Positions 38,812 to 47,647 are shown, counted from the first letter of the stretch. The stretch is 64,000 nt of DNA from an uncultured Chloroflexota bacterium (GCA_902805635.1 CADCTC010000001.1:1-64000), one strand, 5' to 3'. Notes: generated by a model not told the origin, from the letters alone. A program made the numbers and translations.

Positions 38812-39252
38812 ATGAAGATTCGGGACGTGATGACGCGGGACGTGGAGGTGATCCACCCCAACGCGACGCTGGCCGAGGCGGCCGAGAAGATGCGCGACCT
38901 CAATGTGGGGCCGCTGCCGGTCTGCGATGGTACGACGGTGTTGGGCATGGTGACCGACCGCGACATCACCATCCGGGCGACGGCCGCAGGGCACGACCCC
39001 ACTTCGACCAAGATCCGTGACGCCATGACGCCCGACGTGGTCTACGTCTATGACGACCAGGACGTGGACGAGGCGGCCACGGTGATGGGGGAGAAGCAGA
39101 TCCGCCGCGTGATCGTGCTCAACCGCGAGAAGCGACTAGTGGGGATCGTCGCCATGGCGGACCTGGCGGTGGACGGCAACAAGGACAAGCTCACCGGCCA
39201 GACGCTGGAGAGCATCTCGGAGCCGGCGCAGCCCAACCGGGCGACGAAATAG
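38812..39252 (+). CDS. CBS-domain protein
   Basis: 146-aa cytoplasmic protein made of two CBS domains in tandem (about 4-58, MKIRDVMTRDVEVIHPNATLAEAA; about 66-125, KIRDAMTPDVVYVYDDQDVDEAA). CBS pairs bind adenosine nucleotides and act as energy sensors. Each repeat has the GMVTDRDI-type or GIVAMADLA motif at its end. The frame is open upstream to 38746, but the fold begins at this ATG, with GAGG just before it. It precedes the YflT-like gene by 48 bp, so the two may form a stress operon. Confidence 0.9.
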   Translation: MKIRDVMTRDVEVIHPNATLAEAAEKMRDLNVGPLPVCDGTTVLGMVTDRDITIRATAAGHDPTSTKIRDAMTPDVVYVYDDQDVDEAATVMGEKQIRRVIVLNREKRLVGIVAMADLAVDGNKDKLTGQTLESISEPAQPNRATK

Positions 39253-39300
39253 ACTGACAGAACGTCGCAACGGAACATAGAGAAGTAGAGGACGGAGAAG

Positions 39301-39879
39301 ATGATGGCGCGCGAGGATGCGGCGAGCGTTCGGACGGCAGACCCGACGGCCGGCAGCGGACTGGCGGGGGCGGTGCCGAGCCTGGTGGCGCGGACGGTGG
39401 TGGGCGTATTTAGCGATCACGCAGCGGTAGAGCAGGCGTACCGCGACCTGGCGGGGGCCGGCTTCCGGGCGGAAGACGTCTCCGTGGTGCGGCAGGGGGA
39501 GCCGGCGCCACAAATGGGGGCCGGCGAGACTCAGAGCGCAACGGGGGCCGCCACGGGGGCCACCGCGGGGGCGGTACTGGGCGGCATCGTGGGACTGGCG
39601 GCGCTGGCCATTCCAGGTATCGGCCCGTTCCTTGCGGCTGGACCGATCGCGACGGCGCTGGGCGCGGCGCTGACCGGCGGCGCGTTAGGCGGGCTGGTCG
39701 GCTCGTTCGCAGGCCTGGGCATCCCAACCGAGCATGCCCAGGAGTACGAGGCGGCGGTACGGGGCGGTGGGACGTTCATCTCGGTCAAGACCGAAGGTGG
39801 CGAAGCGGCCGGGCGCGTGGAAGAGCTGCTGCGCCGCCACGGTGCAGAAAAGGTCTCGTCCTACCAGCCGGCGCTGTAG
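39301..39879 (+). CDS. General-stress YflT-like protein with glycine-zipper membrane segment
   Basis: 192-aa protein. Residues about 30-60 (ARTVVGVFSDHAAVEQAYRDLAGAGF) match the start of heat-induced stress protein YflT-like and similar DUF domains. A long Gly/Ala segment at about 80-140 (TGATAGAVLGGIVGLAALAIPGIG, ALTGGALGGLVGSFAGLGIP) can form a helical hairpin in or at the membrane. The C-terminus (EYEAAVRGGGTFISVKT, EELLRRHGAEKVSSYQ) closes the split ferredoxin-like domain. GGAGAAG precedes the ATG. Follows the CBS gene. Precise role unknown; stress association is by family. Confidence 0.75.
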   Translation: MMAREDAASVRTADPTAGSGLAGAVPSLVARTVVGVFSDHAAVEQAYRDLAGAGFRAEDVSVVRQGEPAPQMGAGETQSATGAATGATAGAVLGGIVGLAALAIPGIGPFLAAGPIATALGAALTGGALGGLVGSFAGLGIPTEHAQEYEAAVRGGGTFISVKTEGGEAAGRVEELLRRHGAEKVSSYQPAL

Positions 39880-39905
39880 TTTCCGCCGCCGGGTGGCTCA
39901 CTGGC

Positions 39906-39936
39906 ACACTCACCAGTCTACGAAGATGGTGAGTGT
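39906..39936. promoter_or_regulatory. Inverted repeat across the solute-binding protein start codon
   Basis: ACACTCACCA (39906-39915) and TGGTGAGTGT (39927-39936) are perfect 10-bp inverted arms with an 11-nt loop. The start codon A is the last loop base, and its TG lies in the right arm. As RNA this would bury the start; as DNA it could be an operator. Confidence 0.55.
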
Positions 39937-41362
39937 CAGGACGGCCGGCACGTCTCGACGCCGCGTGGTGGCAACTGTGGTCGCGCTGGCGTGCGCGCCG
40001 TTGGCGGCCGCGTGTGGTGGGGAGCCGGCGGTGGCACCGGCGCAGGCGACCCCCGCCCGGCGGGCCAGCCTCTACACGGTGCGCCTGTCTACGTGGGGCA
40101 ATGAGCCGGACCGGGCGCTGTATGAAGCGGTCACTGCCGACTTCAACGCCGCGCACGGCGACGTCCAGGTGGCGGCGGAGCACGCCGTCACGCACGGGCT
40201 GGATGACCATGCGTACCACGCGCGGTTCGCCGCCGCGGTAGCGGAGGGCACGGTGGCGGACGTGGCGCACTTCCGGGGCTGGACCTGGCAGCCATACGCG
40301 GCGCGCGGGATGCTGCACCCGCTCAACGAGCTGGCGGCGCGCGACCGCTGGACGCTGCCGTGGGGGAGCGACGACGCCTACGAGCTGCAGTCGCGCTTCC
40401 GCGGCAAGCGCTACTTCGCGCCGTCGTCGGCGGCGCCACAGCTACTGTGGCTCGCCGTGGGCCGGTTCCGGCAGGCGGGGCTCGCGCTGCCGCGCTCCGA
40501 CTGGACGTACGCCGACTTTCAGGACGCGGCGCGCCGCCTCACCGGAGCGGTAGATGGAAGGCCGGTGTTCGGCTATCAGTGGCACCGTGGCTACCGGCGC
40601 AACATGCCGTGGTGGCGCATGCACGGGCAGCTGGAATGGGACCGCGTGGCCGAGCCGCGGCGCGCTGTGTGGACCGCTCCGGCAGTGGTGGAAGCCTTCC
40701 AGTATCAGCTGTACGACAGCCAATACAAGCTGGGCGTCTCCCCGACGCAGGCTCTGCTGCGCGCGGAGCCTGAGGCATACCGGATCGAGCAGGGCGGTGT
40801 GGCAATGGTGGTGGACGGGCCGCCTGATGCGGTCGGTGCGAAAAGGACGGGCGGTGACGCACCAGACGTGCGGAACGAAGGTGAGACTCGCGCTGGTGGT
40901 GGAACGATAACGCTGGACGTACAGACCTTACCGCGAGGCAAGGCGTCTCGGCCCCAGCACCTGAACCTCCTGGAGGGGCAGGTGATGACGCGCACTAGCA
41001 AGGACCGTGACGCCGCGTGGGAGGTGATGAAGTGGCTCGGCGACGAGCGCGCCCAGCGACGCGTGGTGGAGAGCGGGCGGATGTGCCACACAGCGGACCT
41101 GTGCCGCACCCTGTGGCTGCCGGTTGCGCGACGCGCTAATCGGGTGGCCAACCTCGACGCGTTCGTGCGCGCCATGGAGGGATCAACAATGTACCTGGTG
41201 GGGGAGCTGCAGGAGGAGGCGTTGGACCGCAATGCGGGGCTGGGGGCCGCCCTGGATGCGATCCGCGATGGCGCCCTCACGGCCAAGCAGGCGCTGGAGC
41301 CGCTCCAGGCGCGGCTCCAGCAGACGTTGGACTCGTTCTGGGCCGCCCAGCAGGGGCGCTGA
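39926..41362 (+). CDS. Extracellular solute-binding lipoprotein
   Basis: 478-aa predicted ABC transporter substrate-binding protein. The signal TSRRRVVATVVALACAPLAAAC ends in a lipobox, so it is a lipoprotein. The body has the family-1 topology: LYTVRLSTWGNEPDRALYEAV, VADVAHFRGWTWQPYAARGMLHPLNELA, and the DAAWEVMKWLGDERAQRRVVESG late motif. The signal only makes sense from the ATG at 39926, although the frame is open from 39734. No permease gene is nearby; ligand unknown. Confidence 0.8.
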   Translation: MVSVRTAGTSRRRVVATVVALACAPLAAACGGEPAVAPAQATPARRASLYTVRLSTWGNEPDRALYEAVTADFNAAHGDVQVAAEHAVTHGLDDHAYHARFAAAVAEGTVADVAHFRGWTWQPYAARGMLHPLNELAARDRWTLPWGSDDAYELQSRFRGKRYFAPSSAAPQLLWLAVGRFRQAGLALPRSDWTYADFQDAARRLTGAVDGRPVFGYQWHRGYRRNMPWWRMHGQLEWDRVAEPRRAVWTAPAVVEAFQYQLYDSQYKLGVSPTQALLRAEPEAYRIEQGGVAMVVDGPPDAVGAKRTGGDAPDVRNEGETRAGGGTITLDVQTLPRGKASRPQHLNLLEGQVMTRTSKDRDAAWEVMKWLGDERAQRRVVESGRMCHTADLCRTLWLPVARRANRVANLDAFVRAMEGSTMYLVGELQEEALDRNAGLGAALDAIRDGALTAKQALEPLQARLQQTLDSFWAAQQGR

Positions 41363-41556
41363 CCTTCCCATCCAGAGGGCGGCGCCACGGCACGCCATGG
41401 GCACACGCAGGGGCGCTACGTCACGATAGTGCCCAGGGTGACGGGTGGTTGCAGAAGCTTTGGCATAGATTCAGTTACGGCCCAGTCGCGGCTCGGTTAA
41501 GTGGCATACCGCCTGCACTTGCAGTGCTGTGAAGGCGCGACGACTGCGCCAGCACC

Positions 41557-41850
41557 ATGAACCAGGCCGATCCTGGCGAGTCAAAATCAATGCAGTCCAT
41601 GCCATCTAACTTTTCAAGCTACAGCGACTACGCGCAGCGCGAGCGCAGCAGTCAGCGGATGAACGACACGCCGCACCCTGCCGATGCCGAGCTGGCCGCG
41701 TCGCTCCGGCGCCTGCACGAGCTGCGCATGGCGGCACTCGCCGGCGGGCACTACGACGCCGATGAGTTCGACGATGCGGTGCTGGCGTTCCGCCGCGCGT
41801 GGGACGATTCTCAGGATAGCGCTGTGCCTGACCGGCGCCGCGTAGCCTGA
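41557..41850 (+). CDS. Small hypothetical protein
   Basis: 97-aa acidic protein. The C-terminal half (ELAASLRRLHELRMAALAGGHYDADEFDDAVLAFRRAW) has a helix, G-x-Y and helix pattern reminiscent of the tail of the anti-sigma-28 factor FlgM, which is also about 97 aa. The N-terminal part is polar and probably disordered. The similarity is weak and positional only. The start is uncertain: ATG codons at 41557, 41590 and 41659 are all in frame. About 190 bp upstream are free of genes. Confidence 0.45.
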   Translation: MNQADPGESKSMQSMPSNFSSYSDYAQRERSSQRMNDTPHPADAELAASLRRLHELRMAALAGGHYDADEFDDAVLAFRRAWDDSQDSAVPDRRRVA

Positions 41851-41963
41851 GCGGCAATCACTTGCCGAGTGGCATGCCGGGCGGCGGGTTGTAGACTCCA
41901 GAGAGACCTCTACCGAGGACCACTTCCCCGGCAACGCCCGGAGCTCAGGAGCACCGCAGCCGC

Positions 41964-42332
41964 ATGGCCAGAACGCTCAGTGACACCCTCATCATTGCGA
42001 TGATTGAAGCCGCTACCCGCCTTACCGCGGGGCGCGGGCCCATTGGACCAGGCAGCGCCGGCGCGGCCGCCGCGGCCGCCGGCGGCGCAGTGGCCGCTCC
42101 TGCGACGGGTGAGACCGGCGCCACCGCCAATACGATCCCTCCTGCAACCGGCACCGGCTCTGGTGGTTCGGGCGGCGCAGGTGGCGCCGCCGGCGCGCCG
42201 GGCGGCGAGCAGGACCCGCGCACGGCGGAGCAGGTGGCCGCGGACTTCCGAACGATCTACGCGCAGATCGAGGACGTCGTGCGCGTCTCGGCCGAGCAAG
42301 AAACCAAGAGCGTCGGCTTCGCGCCCCGCTAG
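41964..42332 (+). CDS. Hypothetical protein with a Gly/Ala linker
   Basis: 122 aa. A short helical start (SDTLIIAMIEAATRL) is followed by about 60 residues of Gly, Ala, Thr and Pro, and then a helical C-terminus (EQVAADFRTIYAQIEDVVRVSAEQE). AGGAG at 41947-41951 precedes the ATG at some distance. The codon pattern looks coding, but no family is recognised. Confidence 0.45.
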   Translation: MARTLSDTLIIAMIEAATRLTAGRGPIGPGSAGAAAAAAGGAVAAPATGETGATANTIPPATGTGSGGSGGAGGAAGAPGGEQDPRTAEQVAADFRTIYAQIEDVVRVSAEQETKSVGFAPR

Positions 42333-42379
42333 ACGATTCGCCCTGTCGGCCCGGCTTGGTGCCGGCGGTCAAACGTGAT

Positions 42380-43789
42380 CTAGCCGACGCTTTCGATCCG
42401 CAGCACGTTGGCGAGCTCGCGGACGGTACCCAGCGCAGTGAGTTCGCGCACCGCGGCCTGCATGTCCGCCTCGCGGGCCGGGTGGGTGACGATCACCAGC
42501 TCGGCCGCGCCGGCGGACTGGTCGGTCTCCTTCTGAATGCAGGAGGCGATGCTGATGCGGTGGTCGCCGAACACCTGGGCGATGTTGGCCAGCACTCCGG
42601 GTTGGTCGGCCACCCAGAGGCGCACGTAGTAGCGCGTCTCCAGCGCGTCCATTGGGCGCACGGGCAGCCGTCCGGCGTAGTGGAAGGGGATGCGGTTGGC
42701 TACGCCGGCGTTCAGGTTGTGCGCCACGTCAATTACGTCCGACACGACGGCGCTCGACGTCGGCTCGGCGCCGGCGCCGCGGCCGTAGAAGAGCACGTTG
42801 CCCACCAGGTCCCCCTGCACGTGGACGGCGTTGAAGACGCCGTTCACGCCGGCCAGCAAGAAGTCGTGCGCGATGAGCGCCGGGTGGACGCGCACCTCGA
42901 CGGTGTCTCCGGATGGGGTGCCGATGCGCCGGCCGATGGCGAGCAGCTTGATGACGTAGCCCAGCTCGCGCGCGTAGCGGAAGTCGGCGGCGCGCAGACG
43001 GGTGATCCCCTCGCGGTAGATCTCATCCGGTGGCACCTGAGTGCGGAACGCCAGCGAAGCGAGGATGGCCAGCTTGTAGGCCGCGTCGATTCCGTCGACG
43101 TCGTTGGTGGGATCGGGTTCCGCGTAGCCTAGGGATTGCGCCTCGGCCAGCGCGGGGGCGAAGTCCATGCCGTCCTGGGTCATGCGGGTCAGGATGTAGT
43201 TGGTGGTGCCATTGATGATGGCGTGGACCTGGCGCACTTCGTTGGCCACTAGGTCCTGCCGGAAGACTCCGATCAGCGGGATACCGCCGCCGACGCTGGC
43301 CTCGTAGTAGACGTCCACGCCACGCTCGCGCGCGGCCTGGAGGATCTCCACGCCGTGTGTCGCCATCAGGTCCTTGTTGCCCGTCACCACGTGCTTGCCC
43401 GACCCGATCGCACGCAGCACGTACTCGCGCGCGGGGTTGATGCCGCCCATGAGCTCCACCACGATGTCGATCTCAGGGTCATCCAGCACCGACGAAGGAT
43501 CGGTGGTCAGGATGGCGGCGGGCAGCTCTACGCTGCGCGCGCGCGCGGGATCACGCACCAGCACACGGCGCAGCACAAGGGCGCGGCCAATCTCTTCCGC
43601 CAGAGCGGCGGACTTCTGCGACAGCAGCCGGGCGACGCCGCCGCCCACGTTGCCTAGGCCGAGCATGCCAACCTGGATGGGGCGCGAGCCATGAGCAGCG
43701 TGAGCAGCAGCGCCCGCGCCGTGGGCCGCTGTGGGCGCCGCGTTTGGGAACTGGGGATGTGGTTGGGAGGGCACGTTGGTGGTAGTCAT
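42380..43789 (-). CDS. hom: Homoserine dehydrogenase
   Basis: 469-aa enzyme of the threonine, methionine and isoleucine branch that reduces aspartate semialdehyde to homoserine. The first 35 residues are a Pro/Ala/His-rich extension. GMLGLGNVGGGVARLL begins the nucleotide domain. The catalytic domain has VTGNKDLMATHG, EASVGGGIPLI, INGTTNYILTRM and the GYAEPDPTNDVDGIDAAYKLAILA block. An ACT domain (VRLWVADQPGVLANIAQVFGDHRISIAS) closes the protein and is expected to give feedback control by threonine. Its ATG overlaps the GNAT stop by one base (TGATG), so the two are coupled. Confidence 0.95.
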   Translation of the reverse strand: MTTTNVPSQPHPQFPNAAPTAAHGAGAAAHAAHGSRPIQVGMLGLGNVGGGVARLLSQKSAALAEEIGRALVLRRVLVRDPARARSVELPAAILTTDPSSVLDDPEIDIVVELMGGINPAREYVLRAIGSGKHVVTGNKDLMATHGVEILQAARERGVDVYYEASVGGGIPLIGVFRQDLVANEVRQVHAIINGTTNYILTRMTQDGMDFAPALAEAQSLGYAEPDPTNDVDGIDAAYKLAILASLAFRTQVPPDEIYREGITRLRAADFRYARELGYVIKLLAIGRRIGTPSGDTVEVRVHPALIAHDFLLAGVNGVFNAVHVQGDLVGNVLFYGRGAGAEPTSSAVVSDVIDVAHNLNAGVANRIPFHYAGRLPVRPMDALETRYYVRLWVADQPGVLANIAQVFGDHRISIASCIQKETDQSAGAAELVIVTHPAREADMQAAVRELTALGTVRELANVLRIESVG

Positions 43790-44607
43790 CAGAGTCGGGC
43801 GGAGAAGAATACGGCGACCTCGTGGTCGCTGTAGCAGCAGTCGTTGAAGCCGCAGAAGGCAAAGCCGGTCTTTTGGAGCAGGCGCAGGGCCGGGTAGTTG
43901 CGCGCCGGGGCATCGGCGATGAGGCGCGCAGCACCCTGGGCGCCGGCCCATCGTTTCGCCTCGGCGATCAGCCGGCCGCCCACGCCCTTGCGCCGGTGGG
44001 CTCGGTCCACCACCAGCGCGCGGAGATAGGCGTTCTCGTCGCGCGGGGCACACGCCACCGAGACGTACCCCACCACCTGGCTGGGCATGGACCCTGGGGG
44101 GCGCTGCCCTGCCGGCGCCGGTGGCAGGCTGAGCTGAACGCTGGAGGCGCCGCGGCCGGAGCGCACGGCGTGGCTCCAGGGCGGAACGGCGTCAAGCGCC
44201 GCGCGTAGCTCGTGCTGCGGGATGGGCGCTGCCTGAGATGCGCGGTTAGAAGGACTGGAGGGACCGCCGACCTCTACCTCCTCCGCTACCAGCCAGAGCA
44301 AGCCGCGGCGCTGGCCGCCGGCCGGCAACGTGGGCGGGCGGTGCGGCGCGATCAAGGTCAGCTCGCGGGGCAGGCGGAGCTGACGGAAGCTCACTCGGAC
44401 CTCTTCACTGTCCTGGCGCGTATCCAGCTGCCAGATGTGGGTAGTGGTGTACGCGCCGTCCAGCAGCGTGCAGGCGGGCGCATCGGCGGCGGTGGCGGCG
44501 CGCACGACGATCTCGCGCCGCATGCGCGTGCGTGTGGACGGACGCGGCAGGCGACTCTTGGACAACACTCGCGCCGAGGGCGCGTCGGGCTCAGGTAGGG
44601 AAACCAT
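43789..44607 (-). CDS. GNAT family N-acetyltransferase
   Basis: 272-aa acetyltransferase. The acetyl-CoA motif is clear late in the protein (YLRALVVDRAHRRKGVGGRLIAEAKRWA), followed by the GFAFCGFNDCCY terminal strand. The first 150 residues are longer than in most GNATs, with a Gly/Pro/Ser-rich loop in the middle. Start uncertain: the ATG at 44607 is chosen, but the fold could begin at 44523 (MRREIVVRAATAADAPAC). Substrate unknown. Confidence 0.75.
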   Translation of the reverse strand: MVSLPEPDAPSARVLSKSRLPRPSTRTRMRREIVVRAATAADAPACTLLDGAYTTTHIWQLDTRQDSEEVRVSFRQLRLPRELTLIAPHRPPTLPAGGQRRGLLWLVAEEVEVGGPSSPSNRASQAAPIPQHELRAALDAVPPWSHAVRSGRGASSVQLSLPPAPAGQRPPGSMPSQVVGYVSVACAPRDENAYLRALVVDRAHRRKGVGGRLIAEAKRWAGAQGAARLIADAPARNYPALRLLQKTGFAFCGFNDCCYSDHEVAVFFSARL

Positions 44608-44715
44608 AGGGGGACCGTGGCGCTGCGATGTTGCGATTGCAGTCGCACGGGGTGACGCGCCGGAGGGCACTCTACCACGGCCTCTTAGGGCCGTACAACG
44701 GTTTGGGACCACTCT

Positions 44716-45183
44716 CTAAACGGGTGGCTGCTGGTCCCCACCGCCGGTGCCTGCCTCACCGCCGGCGCCCGCGCCACTGCCGGCGGCCTGCTCGCGCCGG
44801 CGGCGGCGCTTGCGGGTTCCATCCTGGCTCTCCTGGCTGCCCTGACCGCCCTGACCGGGGTTGGCCGCAGCGTCGCCGGAGCGTGCGTTCTGGTGCGCCC
44901 CAGAGTAGCGCTGGACGGGAGGGCGCGCCGGGTAGATGCCTTGCACGACGCGCGCCTTGATATTGGGGTTGAGGTCGAGTCCGACCCGACCCTCGTGCCA
45001 CAGCTGCCCGACTACGTCGGCGGCGTCCTGGGGCAGGCCGATGTAACACGTGCCCTCGCTGGACCTGATCGCCGCGGCGCCGTCTACGTCCATGGTGAAC
45101 AGGCGCCGGATATCGGATATTGACGCATAGGGCCGGCTCTGGATGTAGCCCCAGAGGTTGCCTTTGGTGATTCGTTTGGCCAC
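44716..45183 (-). CDS. Conserved-looking hypothetical protein
   Basis: 155 aa. The first 85 residues form a compact, mixed domain (KGNLWGYIQSRPYASISDIRRLF, GTCYIGLPQDAADVVGQLWHEGRVGLDL). The tail is Gly/Gln/Arg-rich with an RKRRRRRE patch, which suggests binding to nucleic acid or another acidic partner. GTG start 6 nt after the dehydratase stop, so it is co-transcribed with that gene. No family recognised. Confidence 0.55.
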   Translation of the reverse strand: MAKRITKGNLWGYIQSRPYASISDIRRLFTMDVDGAAAIRSSEGTCYIGLPQDAADVVGQLWHEGRVGLDLNPNIKARVVQGIYPARPPVQRYSGAHQNARSGDAAANPGQGGQGSQESQDGTRKRRRRREQAAGSGAGAGGEAGTGGGDQQPPV

Positions 45184-45189
45184 GCCGAC

Positions 45190-47001
45190 CTACGTCCTCA
45201 GATCCTTGCTCATCGCGGCGGCGCGCCGGGCGTCTTCAGGGTCGCCGAGCAGGAAGTCGAAGTCGCAGCCCTGCGGCGCCTGGAGCACGTGGTCCAGGAA
45301 GAGGCGGCCGTAGCCACGGCGGTAGGCCGGGGCGGGCAGCGTGTGCTCGGCCAGACGGCGCGCCAGCTCGTCGTCGGAGATCAGCAGCTGCAAGCGCCGG
45401 TTGGGCACGTCCAGCTCTATCTCATCTCCGGTGCGCACGGCAGCGAGCGGTCCCCCAATGGCCGATTCTGGCGCTACGTGCAGCACGATGGTCCCGAACG
45501 ACGTGCCGCTCATGCGGGCATCGGAGATGCGCACCATGTCGCGGATGCCCTGCTGGAGCAGCTTACGGGGGATCGGTAGGTTGCCCACCTCCGGCATGCC
45601 CGGCGCGCCGACGGGCCCCTGGTTCTGCAGCACCAGCACGGTGTCGGCGGTGACATCCAGGTCGGGGTCGTCGATCTTGGAGGCGAGCTCGGCCAGCGAT
45701 CCAAAAACGAGCGCCTTGCCCCGGTGCTTCAATAAATTTGGTGAGGCGGCCACGTGCTTGATGACGGCACCGTCCGGGCAGAGGTTGCCGCGCAGGATGG
45801 CCAGCCCGCCTTCAGCATCGAGCGGCTGAGCGCGCGAGGCGACCACCTCGCGGATGCGCTCGGCGAACGTGCCTCGCCCCTCCACGGTGGGCGCGGCGGC
45901 GAGGTTCTGGCGCACGGTCTGGCCAGTCACCGTCAGGCAGTCGCCGTGCAGCAGCGGCTCTAGCTCCTTCATCACCAGGGGGACTCCGCCCACCTCGAAG
46001 AGCGCTTCCATCTGGAACTTGCCTGAGGGTCGGAGGTTGGCCAGCCAAGGCGTGGTGCGCGAGAGCTCGTCGAACAGATCGAGCGGCAGCTCCACGCCCA
46101 GGCGCCCGGCGATGGCGACTAGGTGCACCACCGCGTTGGTGGACCCGCCGACGGCGTGCAAGACTCGGATGGCGTTCTCGAACGCCTCACGCGTCATCAC
46201 CTGCGATGGGCGGATGCCTTCACGCGCCAGCTTCACGATCTGCCGGCCTGACGCCTCAGAGAAGCGGAGGCGACGGCTGTCCGGCGCGGGGATGGCCGCG
46301 CCGCCCGGCAGCATCATGCCCAGCGCCTCGGCGCACGCCGCCATGGTGGAGGCGGTGCCCATCACCATGCAGTGGCCCTCGGAGCGCGCCAAGTTGTTTT
46401 CCAGCTCGCGCATGGTGTCGGCAGTCACGGCGCCCGCACGGTACTCGGTCCAGTAGCGCCGGCAGTCGGTGCACGCGCCCAGGTCTTGTCCTTCGTAGCG
46501 GCCGTTGAGCATGGGGCCGCTGGTGACCATCAGCGCGGGCACGTCGGCGCTGCCGGCGCCCATTAGCTGGGCGGGGGTGGTCTTGTCGCAGGCGGCCAGC
46601 AGCACCACGCCGTCCAGCGGCTGGGCGCGGATCATCTCCTCAGTGTCCATCGCCGCCAGGTTGCGGAACAGCATGCTGCTGGGGCTGACGAAGACTTCGC
46701 CGATGGAGATGGTGGGGAACTCCAGCGGCAAGCCACCGGCCTGCAGCACGCCGCGCTTGACCGCCTCGGCCACGTCCTTGAGGCGGTGGTTGCAGTGGTT
46801 CAGCTCGGAGTAGGTGTTGCAGATGCCGATGATGGGGCGGTCGAGGTCGTCGTCGTCATAGCCCATCGCCTTGGTGAAGGCGCGGTGGATGAAGCTGGCG
46901 ACGTCGTTGCTTCCGTACCACGCCTCGCCGCGGCGACGGAACGTGCCGGAAGTGGTGCCGGCGCCTGCCACGGGCGCCGGATTGGGTCGGGGGAAGGTCA
47001 T
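45190..47001 (-). CDS. IlvD/Edd family dehydratase, probably for sugar acids
   Basis: 603-aa [Fe-S]-dependent dehydratase. Cluster cysteines lie in NTYSELNHCN, LLAACDKTTPAQLMGAGSADVP and GACTDCRRYW; the mobile loop GHCMVMGTASTMAACAEALGMMLPG is typical. The opening RRRGEAWYGSNDVASFIHRAF is closer to pentonate dehydratases (arabonate and xylonate type) than to the isoleucine-valine enzyme IlvD, so I favour a role in sugar-acid catabolism, which would fit the left part of the window. A branched-chain amino acid role cannot be excluded. Followed by the hypothetical gene. Confidence 0.85.
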   Translation of the reverse strand: MTFPRPNPAPVAGAGTTSGTFRRRGEAWYGSNDVASFIHRAFTKAMGYDDDDLDRPIIGICNTYSELNHCNHRLKDVAEAVKRGVLQAGGLPLEFPTISIGEVFVSPSSMLFRNLAAMDTEEMIRAQPLDGVVLLAACDKTTPAQLMGAGSADVPALMVTSGPMLNGRYEGQDLGACTDCRRYWTEYRAGAVTADTMRELENNLARSEGHCMVMGTASTMAACAEALGMMLPGGAAIPAPDSRRLRFSEASGRQIVKLAREGIRPSQVMTREAFENAIRVLHAVGGSTNAVVHLVAIAGRLGVELPLDLFDELSRTTPWLANLRPSGKFQMEALFEVGGVPLVMKELEPLLHGDCLTVTGQTVRQNLAAAPTVEGRGTFAERIREVVASRAQPLDAEGGLAILRGNLCPDGAVIKHVAASPNLLKHRGKALVFGSLAELASKIDDPDLDVTADTVLVLQNQGPVGAPGMPEVGNLPIPRKLLQQGIRDMVRISDARMSGTSFGTIVLHVAPESAIGGPLAAVRTGDEIELDVPNRRLQLLISDDELARRLAEHTLPAPAYRRGYGRLFLDHVLQAPQGCDFDFLLGDPEDARRAAAMSKDLRT

Positions 47002-47067
47002 AGGGCCTGATCCTCGGAAGGAGACTTCGGCCCGATGGTAGCGCCTTGGCAGCGGCTTCCAGCGTCC

Positions 47068-47146
47068 CCGTTCGTGGTGAGCCCCTTCGGCTTCGCTCAG
47101 GACAGGCTTGTCGAACCATGCCCTTCGACAAGCTCAGGGCGAACGG
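47068..47146. repeat. TTCGACAAGCTCA repeat, copy 2
   Basis: About 79 bp from CCGTTCGTGGTGAGC to GCTCAGGGCGAACGG, with inverted ends and TTGTCGAA/TTCGACAA in the middle. It lies between the dehydratase start and the CHAP gene stop. The other copy is at 18074-18128. Confidence 0.7.
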
Positions 47147-47161
47147 ACTTGGTGAGACTAG

Positions 47162-47647
47162 CTAGGCTGTGGCGTCTACGACTTCTTCCGTTGCAGCGAG
47201 GGCGCCTGGCCGATGGACGAACTGGTAGCCGGGCCGCAGGGGGAACACTTGTAGATGTTCGCCCGTGCCGTAGGGCCAGTTCTCGTGACGAACGAGCACG
47301 GTGCCGTTGTCATTGACCGCGGCGACGACGCCGACGTGGCCAACGCCGCTGGCGCCGTAGTAGCCTGGCGGCCAGGACATCACCGCGCCCGCGCTGGGGG
47401 TGTCATTGACCAGGAACCCCTGGCGGCCCAGCGAGGAGGCCACACCGGCGGCGTTGGAGCCGCTCTCGATGGCGCGGCGGTACTGGCCCCAGAAGGGATC
47501 GCGCAGCACGACGTTGACGCAGTTATAGGCGAAGGCGGGGGCAGGGTTAGAGAGCGATGCGGCCGCGGCGGTGGAGCCGAACAGGGCGGCAGCCAGCAGT
47601 GAGCCGGTGGACCGGCGCGTGTGGGTACGAGTGAACGATGAACGCAA
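47162..47647 (-). CDS. Secreted CHAP-domain peptidoglycan amidase/endopeptidase
   Basis: 161-aa exported protein: a signal peptide ending APAFA, then a small CHAP domain with the catalytic cysteine C43 (YNCVNVV), H104 (GVGHVGVV) and the HENWPYG motif (E122, N123). CHAP enzymes cleave peptidoglycan peptides. There is no wall-binding domain. The start codon is TTG, with a strong AAGGAGG 5 nt upstream. That Shine-Dalgarno site is fully buried in a 10-bp hairpin (47648-47678), so translation is probably regulated. Confidence 0.85.
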   Translation of the reverse strand: MRSSFTRTHTRRSTGSLLAAALFGSTAAAASLSNPAPAFAYNCVNVVLRDPFWGQYRRAIESGSNAAGVASSLGRQGFLVNDTPSAGAVMSWPPGYYGASGVGHVGVVAAVNDNGTVLVRHENWPYGTGEHLQVFPLRPGYQFVHRPGALAATEEVVDATA

